Of a stretch of DNA of 64,000 nucleotides, positions 39,265 to 49,659 are shown piece after piece. Source of the DNA: Pseudomonas sp. MMS21 TM103 (GTDB lineage: Bacteria > Pseudomonadota > Gammaproteobacteria > Pseudomonadales > Pseudomonadaceae); the NCBI RefSeq assembly GCF_022132145.1, contig NZ_JAJISP010000002.1, positions 62,001 through 126,000 of the forward strand, written 5' to 3'. The first letter of the stretch is position 1. Every line of letters begins with the position of its first letter. The position numbers and the translations under genes are program-made. Below the pieces are notes generated by a model. It had not been told where the DNA came from. It saw nothing but the letters and a program-made list of their open reading frames with translations, and did not search any database.

Positions 39265-40358
39265 CAGGCGCTCCTCGCTAAACGGCGGCTCGGCGCCTGG
39301 ATCAATCGGCCATTGGCCTCGAAGACGAACAGCTTGTGGGTCGGGATATAAATCAGAATCGGCGTATCAACGTCGTACTCGTGCACGCCCGGTAGGTGCA
39401 GCACCAGCACGAACTGTTCATTGCGCACATGCAGGAAGGTTTCCGAGCCACTGATTTCCGCCAGCTCCACGGTCACGGCCAATTCCAGATCGTCGTCGTT
39501 GGACGGCACCAGGCCGATATGGCTAGGGCGCACGCCGAAGCGGTACTCGCCTTCGGCGATGCTTTTCAGATCGGAGTTGAGCGGAAAATGCACGGCATCG
39601 GCAAAGCTCACCTCGGTGCCACTGATGCGTCCTGGCATCAGGTTGATCGCCGGCTCCGAGAACAGCTCGGCGGCCAGCACCTGCTGCGGCTGATGGTAGA
39701 CCTCGGCGGTCTTGCCGCTCTGCACCACCCGCCCCTCATGCAGGATGGTGGTGGTGCCACCTAGGGCCAGGGCCTCGTTCGGCTCGGTGGTGGCGTAGAT
39801 GGCGATGGTATGACGCGCGGCAAACAGCTCGCGCATCTCCTGGCGCAGCTCTTCACGCAGCTTGTAGTCGAGGTTGACCAGTGGTTCGTCGAACAGAATC
39901 AGCGATGCATCCTTGACCAGAGCCCGAGCCATGGCCGTGCGCTGCTGCTGGCCGCCGGACAGCTCCAGCGGGTGGCGCTGGAGCAACGCCTCGATGCGCA
40001 GCATCTTCGCGGTGGCATGCACCTTTTCGAGAATCTCGGCCTTGCTCACCCCGGCTTGGCGTAGCGGCGAGGCGATGTTCTCGAATACCGTCAGGGTCGG
40101 GTAATTGATGAACTGCTGGTAGACCATCGACACGTTGCGCTGACGCACCGAGACATTGGTCATGTCCGCGCCATTCATCAGGATGCGCCCACTGCTCGGC
40201 TTGTCCAGGCCAGCCATCAAGCGCATCAGGCTGGTCTTGCCGGACAGGGTGCGGCCGAGCAACACATTGAAGGAACCGGGTTCGAAGCTCAGGCAGACAT
40301 CGTCGATGTGCACCTGCTGCTCGACGATACGCGTGACATTCTCAAGCGTAAGTGACAT
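39264..40358 (-). CDS. glpS: ABC transporter ATPase, GlpS-like, lacking the switch histidine
   Basis: A 364-residue MalK-type ATPase that opens the operon. The Walker A is GRTLSGKT, the signature is canonical (LSGGQQQRTAMARAL) and Walker B is ILFDEPLVNLD. The position of the switch histidine reads YATTEPNEAL, so the histidine is replaced by threonine. A TOBE domain is C-terminal. Its motif losses are complementary to those of the GlpT-like partner. A sigma-54 promoter lies about 50 bases upstream. Confidence 0.88.
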   Translation of the reverse strand: MSLTLENVTRIVEQQVHIDDVCLSFEPGSFNVLLGRTLSGKTSLMRLMAGLDKPSSGRILMNGADMTNVSVRQRNVSMVYQQFINYPTLTVFENIASPLRQAGVSKAEILEKVHATAKMLRIEALLQRHPLELSGGQQQRTAMARALVKDASLILFDEPLVNLDYKLREELRQEMRELFAARHTIAIYATTEPNEALALGGTTTILHEGRVVQSGKTAEVYHQPQQVLAAELFSEPAINLMPGRISGTEVSFADAVHFPLNSDLKSIAEGEYRFGVRPSHIGLVPSNDDDLELAVTVELAEISGSETFLHVRNEQFVLVLHLPGVHEYDVDTPILIYIPTHKLFVFEANGRLIQAPSRRLARSA

Positions 40359-40407
40359 GGGCCGTCCTATTTTCTTGTTATTTGCTTTCTATCTGCGCAG
40401 TGACAAG

Positions 40408-40423
40408 GCGAGTTCCGTGCCAA
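40408..40423 (-). promoter_or_regulatory. Sigma-54 promoter of the glpSTPQUV-like operon
   Basis: Minus-strand TTGGCACGGAACTCGC has GG and GC dinucleotides exactly 10 bases apart and the perfect TTGGCACG -24 element. The -12 element (TCGC) has one mismatch to TTGC. The predicted transcript starts about 38 bases before the glpS-like ATG. Confidence 0.82.
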
Positions 40424-40498
40424 GCGCCTGTAAAACCTGCTAACTGACTGATTTATTTGTACTTAGCCGAATATTGCCGCTGCTGGTATTTTCGCAAA

Positions 40499-40558
40499 TG
40501 AACAATTTTGCACAGTCAATCATGAACAATTGAACAGTCATAACGTTGACTTTGAACA
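40499..40558. promoter_or_regulatory. Four TGAACA direct repeats, candidate activator sites
   Basis: TGAACA occurs at 40499, 40523, 40531 and 40553 on the plus strand. They lie 75-150 bases upstream of the sigma-54 promoter and ahead of the divergent activator gene, the usual place for enhancer sites of an AcoR-like protein. Confidence 0.55.
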
Positions 40559-40634
40559 GCTATAGGCGACACTGGGGGCACGTCGGCGAAGACCGGAACC
40601 TAATAACAACAAGACCCACTGCGAGACTTACGTC

Positions 40635-42491
40635 ATGGCTGAAACTGCCAGTGTCCTGCCCCACGAGACCATCATTCAGGACTCCTGGTCGCGTTGCCGC
40701 GACTTCGGTCTGACTCACCAGAGCACCCCCATCTTCACTCAGTCCAGCCCTGGCGAAGTGTCTGCCCTGCTGGAAAGTCAGCACGCTCTGGTGCACACCA
40801 CCCATAAAGAAGTGCTGCCCTACTACGGCAACATCCTGGCCAACTCCAATTGCCTGATCATGCTCGCCGACAAGCAGGGTCAGGTGTTGCAGTCCTGGGG
40901 CGACCAGCGCTTTATCGAGCCCAGCCGCGCGCCCGGCTTCGTCGCCGGAGCCAGCTGGCTGGAGCGCTACACCGGCACCAATGCCATTGGCACCGCTCTG
41001 AACTGCGCGCAACCCGTGCATATCCAGCACGATGAGCACTTCCTTAAGGTCAACCGTTTCATGACTGGCTCGGCCTCGCCGATTTTCGACGAGCAACGGC
41101 AAATGATTGCGGTACTGGACGTTTCCAGCGACAGCTACCTGCCGCCCTCCCACACCCTGGGCATGGTCAAGATGATGAGCCAGTCGGTGGAAAACCGCCT
41201 GATCCTCAACCTGTTCCAGCAGCGCTACTTTCAACTGACGTTCAATACCAGCCTGGATAACCTGGAAAGCCCCTGGGCAGGTCTGCTGATCTTCGATGAC
41301 CAGGGCCAGGTGGTGTCGGCCAACCGCCGCGCCGACAGCCTGCTCGGCGTCGGTCTGGCTCGGGTGAGTATCGAAAGCCTGTTCGATGTGCCCCTGCAAC
41401 ACCTGCTCAACCAGCCCGAAGCCCTGCCCTTCTGCCTGCGCGCCGGTGGCCGTTTCCGCTTTCACGCGCAGGTCAAACGCCCGCAGCAGCCGGCGCCGAT
41501 CCAGGCCAGGGATTTCCGTCAACCCATCGAGCCCGAGGCCAGCAGCAAAGGCTTTACCCTAGCCTCGATCAACCTCGGCGACCCACGTGTCGATAAAGCC
41601 GTGCGCCAGGCCGAGCGCCTGCTGGAAAAAGACATCCCGATCCTGGTGCATGGCGAAACCGGCGTCGGTAAGGAAGTGTTTGTCAAAGCCCTGCACCACG
41701 CCAGCTCCCGCGCCAAGCATGCGTTGATCGCGGTCAACTGCGCGGCCATTCCCGCCGAGCTGGTGGAGTCGGAACTGTTTGGCTACGAAAAAGGGGCCTT
41801 CACCGGCGCCAACCAGAAAGGCAGCGTCGGCCTGATCCGCAAGGCCCATCAAGGCACCCTGTTTCTCGACGAGGTCGGCGACATGCCGCTACGCGTGCAG
41901 GCCCGTCTGCTGCGGGTGTTGCAGGAACGCTGCGTGCAACCGCTGGGCAGCAGCGAACTCTACCCGGTGGATATCCGCCTGATCTCCGCCACCAACCGCT
42001 CCCTGCGCCAGGACGTCGATGCCGGTCTGTTCCGCCAGGACCTCTACTACCGCATCAGTGGCCTAAACCTGGAACTGCCGCCCCTGCGCGAACGCACCGA
42101 TATTGCCGCTATGGTGCAACGCATCTGGGAATACCATCGCGAACCCCAGCAATGGGCCAAACCCACCCCTGAAGTGATGGGACTGTTCGAGCGCCACCCC
42201 TGGCCAGGCAACCTGCGCCAACTCAGCAGCGTGCTGCAAATCGCCCTGGCCATGGCCGATGACCAGCCAATTAGGCCGGAGCATCTGCCGGATGATTTTT
42301 TTGCCGATCTGCAGGAAACCGATGACGGCAACTCGGCAACTGAGCAACCGGGGCTATTGGCAACCGCTGATGAGGATCTGGCCAGCCAGTTTAAGGCCTG
42401 TGGCGGCAATATTTCGCACCTGGCAAGGCGCCTGGGCCTGAGCCGCAATACGCTGTACAAGCGCTTGAGGGAGCAGGGGCTGAAGCTTTAA
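40635..42491 (+). CDS. Sigma-54-dependent transcriptional activator, AcoR-like
   Basis: A 618-residue enhancer-binding protein. An N-terminal GAF-type sensor region (about 55-190, with GTNAIGTAL at 114-122) and a PAS-like segment (about 205-290) precede the AAA+ domain. The latter has Walker A GETGVGKE (340-347), the sigma-54 contact loop GAFTGA (387-392) and LFLDEVGDMP. The C-terminal Fis-type helix-turn-helix ends LARRLGLSRNTLYKRLREQG. It is divergent from the glpSTPQUV-like operon, whose promoter is sigma-54 type, so it is the likely activator. Regulators of this type commonly respond to alcohols, aldehydes or acetoin. Confidence 0.92.
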   Translation: MAETASVLPHETIIQDSWSRCRDFGLTHQSTPIFTQSSPGEVSALLESQHALVHTTHKEVLPYYGNILANSNCLIMLADKQGQVLQSWGDQRFIEPSRAPGFVAGASWLERYTGTNAIGTALNCAQPVHIQHDEHFLKVNRFMTGSASPIFDEQRQMIAVLDVSSDSYLPPSHTLGMVKMMSQSVENRLILNLFQQRYFQLTFNTSLDNLESPWAGLLIFDDQGQVVSANRRADSLLGVGLARVSIESLFDVPLQHLLNQPEALPFCLRAGGRFRFHAQVKRPQQPAPIQARDFRQPIEPEASSKGFTLASINLGDPRVDKAVRQAERLLEKDIPILVHGETGVGKEVFVKALHHASSRAKHALIAVNCAAIPAELVESELFGYEKGAFTGANQKGSVGLIRKAHQGTLFLDEVGDMPLRVQARLLRVLQERCVQPLGSSELYPVDIRLISATNRSLRQDVDAGLFRQDLYYRISGLNLELPPLRERTDIAAMVQRIWEYHREPQQWAKPTPEVMGLFERHPWPGNLRQLSSVLQIALAMADDQPIRPEHLPDDFFADLQETDDGNSATEQPGLLATADEDLASQFKACGGNISHLARRLGLSRNTLYKRLREQGLKL

Positions 42492-42761
42492 AACGCTGCC
42501 ATCGTTCGCCCCTGCACCGCAATGCGGTGACGGGTTGAACTCAGGCAGCAGGCAAGCTCTTGTGGCGAAGAGTGGACCAACTCCAGTGATAATCGCTAAT
42601 AAGGTGGCGAAACGAGCATAACCGCCAACGATCGATCCGCGCAGCTTGCGAGTTCTCCATCTTCCGCCGTCAGCCGGCAGTTGCCGGCCTCCACAGTAAA
42701 ACCCCGAACCACCCTGGCTGCTGTACCCTTCGCCCCCGGTCTTCACGAGTCAAACAACCCG

Positions 42762-43694
42762 ATGAGCTTTCCATTGCACCCTGCAGTCGCTGCTTCACGA
42801 GCATTGGCATGGTTTTGCCGCGCCCCACGAAAGCTATGCACATGGGGCTGGGCGTTGTCGGCTCTGGCGCTGTTGAGTGCCTGCGTCAGCACACCACCTC
42901 CCCTGCCATCACCCGGGATTGCACCGATACGTTTTCTGCTCAGCTTCGACGACGGCCCAAGTGGCCGCGTGGGACTCAATCCGACCCGGCAGATTCTCGA
43001 CGCCCTGTCAGACAACCCCATCCAGCCCGGAATCAAGGCGCTGTTCTTTATCCAGACTCGCGCGCCTTACGCTGGCGGTAGTGCTCAAGGACAGGCATTG
43101 CTGCATCGCCAGCAGAAAGATGGCCACTTGCTGGGTTTTCACAGCGCCACCCCCAGGCATTCCAATCATCGTTTCCTCAACCCGGCCGAACTGGAACAGT
43201 CGCTACGCGATGGCGTGGCCGACCTCAGTGCCGTCAGTGACAAGCCGCCGCGCTTGGTCCGGCCGCCGTTCTGGAACTACGACCAGCGCACCTTTGCCGC
43301 CTACCAGGCGCATGGCCTGCATTTGCTGCTGACCGACCTGAGCGCCAACGACGGCAAGACCTGGGGCATCAACGGCAGCCTGCGCCGGCGCAGCAACCTG
43401 CGCGACCAACTCGCACTGATAGCGACTCAGGTCCAAGCCGGCCGCATGCCGGTCGTGGAGCGGGTAATCCCTGTGGTCGTGACCTTCCATGACCTCAACA
43501 CCTACACCGCACGGCATATGCAGGAGTACCTGCAGATTCTGCTGGATGTGGCCGTTGACGTCGGTCTCGCCACTGACGCCAAACCCTTCTACGACCAGCG
43601 CCTGCCCCTCGAGCGGGCAGCCTTGAAGCGCAGCCTCAGCGACCCGCTGCAGCATGCCCGCCTGCCTGGAATCTGGAACTGGCTATGGAACTGA
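42762..43694 (+). CDS. Polysaccharide deacetylase-like lipoprotein
   Basis: A 310-residue protein with a long N-terminal region ending in a lipobox (ALLSAC, C41) and a NodB-homology domain. Motif 1 is FLLSFDDGPSGR with the two catalytic/metal aspartates, a histidine-rich stretch (GFHSATPRHSNH) stands for motif 2, RPPFWNYDQ for motif 3 and VVVTFHDLN for the C-terminal histidine motif. It would remove N- or O-acetyl groups from a cell-envelope glycan or imported sugar. The ATG at 42762 is chosen to give a basic N-terminus before the hydrophobic segment. Substrate unknown. Confidence 0.82.
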   Translation: MSFPLHPAVAASRALAWFCRAPRKLCTWGWALSALALLSACVSTPPPLPSPGIAPIRFLLSFDDGPSGRVGLNPTRQILDALSDNPIQPGIKALFFIQTRAPYAGGSAQGQALLHRQQKDGHLLGFHSATPRHSNHRFLNPAELEQSLRDGVADLSAVSDKPPRLVRPPFWNYDQRTFAAYQAHGLHLLLTDLSANDGKTWGINGSLRRRSNLRDQLALIATQVQAGRMPVVERVIPVVVTFHDLNTYTARHMQEYLQILLDVAVDVGLATDAKPFYDQRLPLERAALKRSLSDPLQHARLPGIWNWLWN

Positions 43695-44081
43695 GCCTGA
43701 CTCCCGATGACCTGCTGCAGCCAATGTGATGACCTAGGCGGGGGTGGCATGCGCACTGGGCGCCCCTCCGTAGCAAGCAATATCGCCAGCAGCTGGATCC
43801 TGCAAAAGCCTGTATCCAGTCATCACCGGCGCCCCCAACTCTTGGGCAGCCGCAGATATTCACGAGGCTGCAACAGATTGTTGGGCTGCGGCACCACAGG
43901 CTAATGCCCGGCCGGCATGAAGCCCCGCACGCTCTGCAGATTTCTCGAATTTGTAGCGCACTTGCCCAGAGCCCGGGATACACAAAACCGATTCATCGTC
44001 CTTACCGGGATAAATCGCTCTGGTTATCAGGCAGAAGGCTGACGATCGCGTCGCTCAAACGGCTGCCGCGCCTCATCCTGC
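43695..44081. other. Gene-poor intergenic stretch with a possible C-terminal gene remnant
   Basis: No full-length gene is supported in these 387 bases. On the minus strand a short frame at 43823-43897 reads VVPQPNNLLQPREYLRLPKS and ends in WGRR-stop, with a codon pattern like the end of a real protein, but a TAG stop lies just upstream. It may be a decayed gene end. No hairpins, repeats or promoters were convincing. Confidence 0.35.
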
Positions 44082-44112
44082 AAAAAAGAAAAAGGCCGCT
44101 CGAAAGCGGCCT
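44082..44112 (-). terminator. Terminator after cysS
   Basis: AGGCCGCT pairs with AGCGGCCT around a 4-base loop, followed on the minus strand by TTTTTCTTTTTTG. It begins 19 bases past the cysS stop. Confidence 0.93.
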
Positions 44113-44130
44113 GTTTGGTCCGGCGAACGG

Positions 44131-45513
44131 TTATTCCGCCAAGCGCCAGGTGGTCCCACCCTTGCCGTCTTCCAGCACCACCCCCATGGTGGTGAGCTGG
44201 TCACGGATACGGTCGGATTCACCCCAGTTCTTCTCGGCGCGGGCTTGCAGACGCGCGGCGATCAGCGTCTCGACCTCTGCGGCATCGACCTTGCCTGCGG
44301 CACCGGCCTGGAGAAACGCGTCCGGTTGCAGCTGCAGCACACCGAGCACGCCGGCCAGTTCCTTCAAACGCGCCGCCAGACCGGCAGCCGCCGATTGATC
44401 GCTGTCGCGCAGACGGTTGATCTCACGCGCTAGTTCGAACAACACGGCGCAGGCTTCCGGCGAGTTGAAGTCGTCGTCCATGGCCGCGCCGAAACGCTCG
44501 ACGAAGGCCTCGCCGCCGGCAGCGGGCGCATCCGGTAACCCCTTGAGCGCATTGTAGAAACGCTCCAGGGCGCCCTTGGCTTCCTTGAGGCTGTCTTCGG
44601 AGTAGTTGATCGGGCTGCGGTAGTGACTGGACACCAGCAGGTAGCGCACCACTTCCGGGTGGTACTTTTCCAGCACCTCGCGGATGGTGAAGAAGTTGCC
44701 CAGGGACTTGGACATCTTCTCGCCATCCACGCGCACCGCGCCCGCGTGCATCCAGGCGTTGGCATAAAGCTTGCCCGTGGCCGCCTCGCTCTGGGCAATC
44801 TCGTTCTCGTGGTGCGGGAACACCAGGTCCGGGCCGCCGCCGTGAATGTCGAAGGTCTCGCCCAGGCAGCAGGTGGACATCACCGAACACTCGATGTGCC
44901 AGCCTGGACGCCCCGCCCCCCAGGGCGATGGCCAGCTCGGCTCGCCGGGCTTGACCCCCTTCCACAGGACGAAGTCCAGCGGATCCTGCTTGGCTTCGTC
45001 GACCTCGATGCGCGCACCGACCTTCAGGTCTTCGATCTTCTTGCGTGACAGCTTGCCGTAACCGACGAATTTGCCGACCCGGTAATACACGTCGCCATTG
45101 CCCGGGGCATAGGCGAAGCCCTTGTCGATCAGGGTCTGGATCATCTGGTGCATGCCCGCGATGTGCCCGGTAGCACGCGGTTCCTGATCCGGGCGCAGCA
45201 CGTTGAGCCGCGCTTCGTCTTCATGCATGGCGGCGATCATGCGCTCGACCAGGGCTTCGAACGGCTCGCCGTTCTCATGGGCGCGCCTGATGATCTTGTC
45301 GTCGATGTCGGTGATATTGCGCACGTAATTCACGTCGTAGCCGCGATGGCGCAGCCAGCGGGTGACCACGTCGAAGGCCACCATCACCCGCGCATGACCG
45401 ATATGACAGAAGTCGTAAACCGTCATGCCGCACACGTAGATGCGCACCTGATTGTCCACCAGCGGTTTGAAGACATCTTTGCTTTTGGTCAGCGTGTTGT
45501 AGATCGAGAGCAT
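44131..45513 (-). CDS. cysS: Cysteinyl-tRNA synthetase
   Basis: A 460-residue class I synthetase. The HIGH motif is in [14 protein letters not shown], the KMSKS motif is in [11 protein letters not shown], and zinc ligands are seen in YVCGMTVYD and WHIECSVMS. The anticodon-binding helical domain is C-terminal. The start MLSIYNTL is standard. It lies 62 bases downstream of glnS on the same strand. Confidence 0.98.
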   Translation of the reverse strand: MLSIYNTLTKSKDVFKPLVDNQVRIYVCGMTVYDFCHIGHARVMVAFDVVTRWLRHRGYDVNYVRNITDIDDKIIRRAHENGEPFEALVERMIAAMHEDEARLNVLRPDQEPRATGHIAGMHQMIQTLIDKGFAYAPGNGDVYYRVGKFVGYGKLSRKKIEDLKVGARIEVDEAKQDPLDFVLWKGVKPGEPSWPSPWGAGRPGWHIECSVMSTCCLGETFDIHGGGPDLVFPHHENEIAQSEAATGKLYANAWMHAGAVRVDGEKMSKSLGNFFTIREVLEKYHPEVVRYLLVSSHYRSPINYSEDSLKEAKGALERFYNALKGLPDAPAAGGEAFVERFGAAMDDDFNSPEACAVLFELAREINRLRDSDQSAAAGLAARLKELAGVLGVLQLQPDAFLQAGAAGKVDAAEVETLIAARLQARAEKNWGESDRIRDQLTTMGVVLEDGKGGTTWRLAE

Positions 45514-45575
45514 CGGGATTCCTTGGAAACCACGGGCCAGCGCACCGGCCCGGTTCAAATCAAAGCACCTGAGCC

Positions 45576-47240
45576 TTAAGCCCAGGAGTCGCGCAGGGTC
45601 ACGGTCCGGTTGAACACCGGGGCACCGGGCTTGCTGTCCTTGATGTCGGCACAGAAGTAGCCCTCACGCTCGAACTGGAAACGCTCCTCGGGCTGCGCCT
45701 GGGCCAGCGACGGCTCGGCGCGACATCCCTTGAGCACCACCAGCGACTCAGGATTGATGTTGTCGAGGAAGCTGCTGCCCTCTTCTGCCTTTTCCGGGGT
45801 CGGCGAGCGGAACAGGCGGTCGTACAGGCGCACTTCGCACTCGATGCTGGCGGCGGCCGGCACCCAATGGATCACGCCTTTGACCTTGCGTCCCTCGGGG
45901 TTCTTGCCCAGGGTATTTTCGTCGTAGCTGCAGCGCAACTCGACGATATTGCCCTCGGCATCCTTGACCGCTTCGTCGGCGCGGATCACGTAGCTGCCAC
46001 GCAACCGGGCTTCGCCACCTGGGATCAGGCGCTTGAAACCGGCAGGCGGGACTTCCTCGAAGTCGCCGGCGTCGATATAGATCTCGCGGGCAAACGGCAG
46101 CTGACGTACGCCCATGTCCTGCTTGGGATGGCGCGCCAGCTCGAGGTTTTCCACCTGACCTTCGGGGTAATTGGTGATCACTACCTTCAAGGGCCGCAAT
46201 ACGCACATGGCCCGCGAAGCGGAGGCATCGAGGTCTTCACGAATGGCGAATTCGAGCATGCCGATATCCACCAGGCCACCTGCGCGGTTGACGCCGACCA
46301 TGTCGCAGAAGGTGCGGATCGAACCCGGGGTGTAGCCGCGCCGGCGATAGCCGCTGAGGGTCGACATACGCGGATCGTCCCAACCCTGCACATGACCCTC
46401 ATCGACCAACTGCTTGAGCCGGCGCTTGCTGGTGATGGTGTAGTTCAGGTTGAGACGGGCAAACTCGTACTGACGCGGCTTGGCCGGCACCGGCAGGTTG
46501 TCGAGGAACCATTCGTAGAGCGGTCGATGATCCTCGAACTCCAAGGTGCAGATCGAGTGGGTAATGCCCTCGATGGCGTCCGACTGACCGTGGGTGAAGT
46601 CATAGCTCGGGTAGATGCACCACTTGTCACCGGTCTGGTGATGATGGGCGTGGCGGATGCGATAAAGGATCGGATCGCGCAGGTTCATGTTCGGCGAGGC
46701 CATATCGATCTTCGCGCGCAGGGCGCGAGCGCCATCGGGGAACTCACCGGCCCTCATGCGGGCGAACAGGTCGAGATTCTCTTCCACCGAGCGCTCGCGG
46801 AACGGGCTGTTCTTGCCCGGCTCAGTCAAATTGCCGCGGTACTGGCGCGCCTCATCGGGCGACAGGTCACAGACGTAGGCCTTGCCGGCCTTGATCAGCT
46901 CGACGGCCCAGTCATACAACTGGTCGAAGTAATTGGAGGCGTAACGTTCCTCGCCGGCCCACTGGAAGCCCAGCCACTGCAGGTCGCTCTTGATCGCGTC
47001 GATGTATTCCTGGTCTTCCTTGGCCGGGTTGGTGTCGTCGAAGCGCAGGTTGCACTCGCCGCCAAACTCCTTGGCCAGGCCGAAGTTCAGGCAGATCGAC
47101 TTGGCATGGCCGATATGCAGGTAGCCATTGGGCTCCGGCGGGAACCGGGTGATGATCTTCGTGTGCTTGCCGCTGTCCAGGTCGGCCTGGACGATGGGAC
47201 GAAGAAAGTTCGAAGCGGCGACAATCTCTGGCTTGCTCAT
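45576..47240 (-). CDS. glnS: Glutaminyl-tRNA synthetase
   Basis: A 554-residue class I synthetase. The HIGH motif is in [16 protein letters not shown], and the second signature appears as [12 protein letters not shown]. Two C-terminal beta-barrels bind the anticodon. The start [12 protein letters not shown] gives the usual length. It is divergent from ppiB with a 188-base gap and probably co-transcribed with cysS. Confidence 0.98.
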   Translation of the reverse strand: MSKPEIVAASNFLRPIVQADLDSGKHTKIITRFPPEPNGYLHIGHAKSICLNFGLAKEFGGECNLRFDDTNPAKEDQEYIDAIKSDLQWLGFQWAGEERYASNYFDQLYDWAVELIKAGKAYVCDLSPDEARQYRGNLTEPGKNSPFRERSVEENLDLFARMRAGEFPDGARALRAKIDMASPNMNLRDPILYRIRHAHHHQTGDKWCIYPSYDFTHGQSDAIEGITHSICTLEFEDHRPLYEWFLDNLPVPAKPRQYEFARLNLNYTITSKRRLKQLVDEGHVQGWDDPRMSTLSGYRRRGYTPGSIRTFCDMVGVNRAGGLVDIGMLEFAIREDLDASASRAMCVLRPLKVVITNYPEGQVENLELARHPKQDMGVRQLPFAREIYIDAGDFEEVPPAGFKRLIPGGEARLRGSYVIRADEAVKDAEGNIVELRCSYDENTLGKNPEGRKVKGVIHWVPAAASIECEVRLYDRLFRSPTPEKAEEGSSFLDNINPESLVVLKGCRAEPSLAQAQPEERFQFEREGYFCADIKDSKPGAPVFNRTVTLRDSWA

Positions 47241-47428
47241 GGGGTCCTTGATCATGCAGGTTCGCGGCACAGGGTAGGCCGACTAAAACAAAGCGCTTAT
47301 CATAGCCGAAGCTGTCAACCCCCTGACAGGCCCACGAACCGGTTCTCTATCCCCCGCACATCGCTAACGTGGTGTCAGCAAAGGATGGCGAGCAGGCTAA
47401 TGGATTTCTCGACAGAGCGATTACCTAC

Positions 47429-47923
47429 ATGATCAAGCTGCACACCAACCATGGCGTCATCACCCTAAAGATGTTCGAAGACAAGGCGCCCGAAACCGTG
47501 GCCAACTTCAAGCAATACTTGAAGGAAGGTCATTACGACGGCACCATCTTCCACCGCGTGATCAGCAACTTCATGGTACAGGGCGGCGGTTTCGAGCCAG
47601 GCATGAAGCAGAAAGCCACCCGTGCGACCATCAAGAACGAAGCCAACAATGGCTTGCTCAACAAGGTCGGCACCGTGGCCATGGCCCGCACCATGGAGCC
47701 GCATTCGGCCTCCGCGCAGTTCTTTATCAACGTTGCCGACAACAGCTTTCTCAACCACAGCGCCCCCACCGTACAAGGCTGGGGCTATGCAGTATTTGCT
47801 GAAGTGGTCGAAGGCATGGACGTGGTCGAAAAGATCAAGGGTGTTGCCACCACCATGAAATCCGGCCACCAGGACGTACCGGTCGACGACGTCATCATCG
47901 AGAAGGCCGAGATCATCGAGTGA
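47429..47923 (+). CDS. ppiB: Cytoplasmic cyclophilin-type peptidyl-prolyl isomerase
   Basis: A 164-residue single-domain cyclophilin. The active-site residues are in [27 protein letters not shown] and WGYAVFAEV. There is no signal peptide, so it is cytoplasmic. The ATG at 47429 fits the family length, although the Shine-Dalgarno sequence is weak. Its stop overlaps the GTG start of lpxH (GTGA). Confidence 0.96.
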   Translation: MIKLHTNHGVITLKMFEDKAPETVANFKQYLKEGHYDGTIFHRVISNFMVQGGGFEPGMKQKATRATIKNEANNGLLNKVGTVAMARTMEPHSASAQFFINVADNSFLNHSAPTVQGWGYAVFAEVVEGMDVVEKIKGVATTMKSGHQDVPVDDVIIEKAEIIE

Positions 47924-48642
47924 TCCTGCTGATCTCCGACCTGCATCTTGAACAGGAGCGCCCGGACATCAGCCGGGCGTTTCTGCATTTTCTAGAGAGC
48001 CGCGCACGCGAAGCCGAGGCGCTGTATATCCTTGGCGACTTCTTCGAGGTGTGGATCGGCGACGACGCCATCAGCCCCTTCCAGCGCAGCATCGCCCAAG
48101 CCCTGCGCCGCCTCAGTGACAGTGGCACGCGCATCTACCTGATGCATGGCAATCGCGACTTCATGATTGGCCAGGCCTTTTGCCGCGAGGCTGGCTGCAC
48201 CCTGCTGCGCGACCCCAGCCTGGTCGAACTCGGCGGAGAGAAAGTCCTGTTGATGCACGGTGACAGCCTCTGCACCCAGGATGAGGCCTACATGCGCCTG
48301 CGCCGCTGGCTACGCAACCCGCTGTCGCTGTTGATCCTGCGCAACCTGCCGCTGGCCACCCGCCGCAAGCTGGCGCGCAAACTGCGCAATGAAAGCCGCG
48401 CGCAAACCCGCATGAAAGCCAGCGACATTGTCGATGTCACCCCGGCAGAAGTGCCGCGGATCATGGCCACCCATGGCGTGCGCACGCTGATTCACGGCCA
48501 CACTCACCGCCCTGCGATACATCCGCTGCAAGTGGCAGGTCAGCCTGCCAGACGGATTGTCCTGGGTGACTGGGACAGTCAAGGCTGGGCCTTGCAGGTC
48601 GACGAGCAAAACTGGCAGCTGGCCCCCTTCTCTCTCGGTTGA
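47920..48642 (+). CDS. lpxH: UDP-2,3-diacylglucosamine diphosphatase
   Basis: A 240-residue calcineurin-like phosphoesterase that hydrolyses UDP-2,3-diacylglucosamine to lipid X in lipid A synthesis. Metal-ligand motifs are visible in order: [31 protein letters not shown] and HGHTHRPA. It starts with GTG, overlapping ppiB by four bases, so translation is coupled. Its stop codon directly abuts the stop codon of the convergent LysR gene. Confidence 0.97.
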   Translation: MILLISDLHLEQERPDISRAFLHFLESRAREAEALYILGDFFEVWIGDDAISPFQRSIAQALRRLSDSGTRIYLMHGNRDFMIGQAFCREAGCTLLRDPSLVELGGEKVLLMHGDSLCTQDEAYMRLRRWLRNPLSLLILRNLPLATRRKLARKLRNESRAQTRMKASDIVDVTPAEVPRIMATHGVRTLIHGHTHRPAIHPLQVAGQPARRIVLGDWDSQGWALQVDEQNWQLAPFSLG

Positions 48643-49533
48643 TCAGCGCTGCTGCGGGCTTAACGCTCTAGCAGCAACGGCCTGGCGTCGGTATTGCGGG
48701 CTTGCCTCAATGGTTTGCGCCAGGCGTTGAGTCGCCTCGTTGACCTGCTCGGCGACGAACAAGGTGATATCCGTTCCTGGCAGACACGGCAGCCCTTCCT
48801 CGATCACGTGTAGACCAGGCTCCAGAGTCGAACGGGGAATGATCCCCACACCGATCCCTGCACGTACGGCCGCCAGGACGCCAGCCCGGCTCTGACTGGT
48901 GAAGGCGATCCGGTACGGGATCTGCGCGTTGGCCAGGGCCTTGCGCGCCGAATCACGGTGATAGCAGCCCTCGGCAAAGACCGCCAGCGGCAGCGGTTCG
49001 CGCTGGTGCGTCGAATGTGCCTCGTTGCACACCCAGACCAGTTCGTCGCGAAACAAGCGCTGCCCGCCATCCGACAAGGCCGGCATCTCAACCAGGGCCA
49101 GGTCCAACTTGCCCTCGGCCACCAGCGACGCCAGGTATTCGGGCCGATGATCACAGACCACCTCCAGATTGGCCTCTGGGTAGCTCAGCACGAAGGTCTC
49201 CAGCAGAGGGGCGAGGTTCCGCGTGGCGTATTGGTCATGGGTACCAAGGCGCACCTGCCCGCCTACATCGGCGTGCCGGAAGGTGCCGAGGATGCGGTCA
49301 TGCAGGTTGAGCAGCTCTTGGGCGCAGGACTTCAGCTGCTCTCCGGCAGGGGTCAGCCTGACCCCGTACTGGCCGCGCTGTAGCAGTTCGGTCGCTACCA
49401 GCTCTTCCAGCCGCGTGAGCTGCATGCTGATGGTCGAGGGCGCGCGATGCAGGCGCTGGGCCGCGGTGGTCAGGTTTAGCGTGCTGGCAACCACGACAAA
49501 GGTGCGCAGCAAGACGATCGGCAGATCACGCAT
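48643..49533 (-). CDS. LysR family transcriptional regulator
   Basis: A 296-residue LysR regulator. The N-terminal helix-turn-helix is in RTFVVVASTLNLTTAAQRLHRAPSTISMQLTRLE and the effector-binding domain follows from about residue 90. The ATG at 49533 is preferred over a TTG at 49545. It is divergent from an MFS transporter, which is its probable target. No zero-gap neighbour other than convergent lpxH. Confidence 0.92.
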   Translation of the reverse strand: MRDLPIVLLRTFVVVASTLNLTTAAQRLHRAPSTISMQLTRLEELVATELLQRGQYGVRLTPAGEQLKSCAQELLNLHDRILGTFRHADVGGQVRLGTHDQYATRNLAPLLETFVLSYPEANLEVVCDHRPEYLASLVAEGKLDLALVEMPALSDGGQRLFRDELVWVCNEAHSTHQREPLPLAVFAEGCYHRDSARKALANAQIPYRIAFTSQSRAGVLAAVRAGIGVGIIPRSTLEPGLHVIEEGLPCLPGTDITLFVAEQVNEATQRLAQTIEASPQYRRQAVAARALSPQQR

Positions 49534-49659
49534 GGCAGAATTCAACTTTATTGAAGGTCACAATCAATATTTATCGTTTTTCTGAACGCTGGCAAGCCGA
49601 TATGTTAGCCAGCACCCAGCTTGCCCATGTGGATTCCCGAGCACTGTCACGGAGCACGA

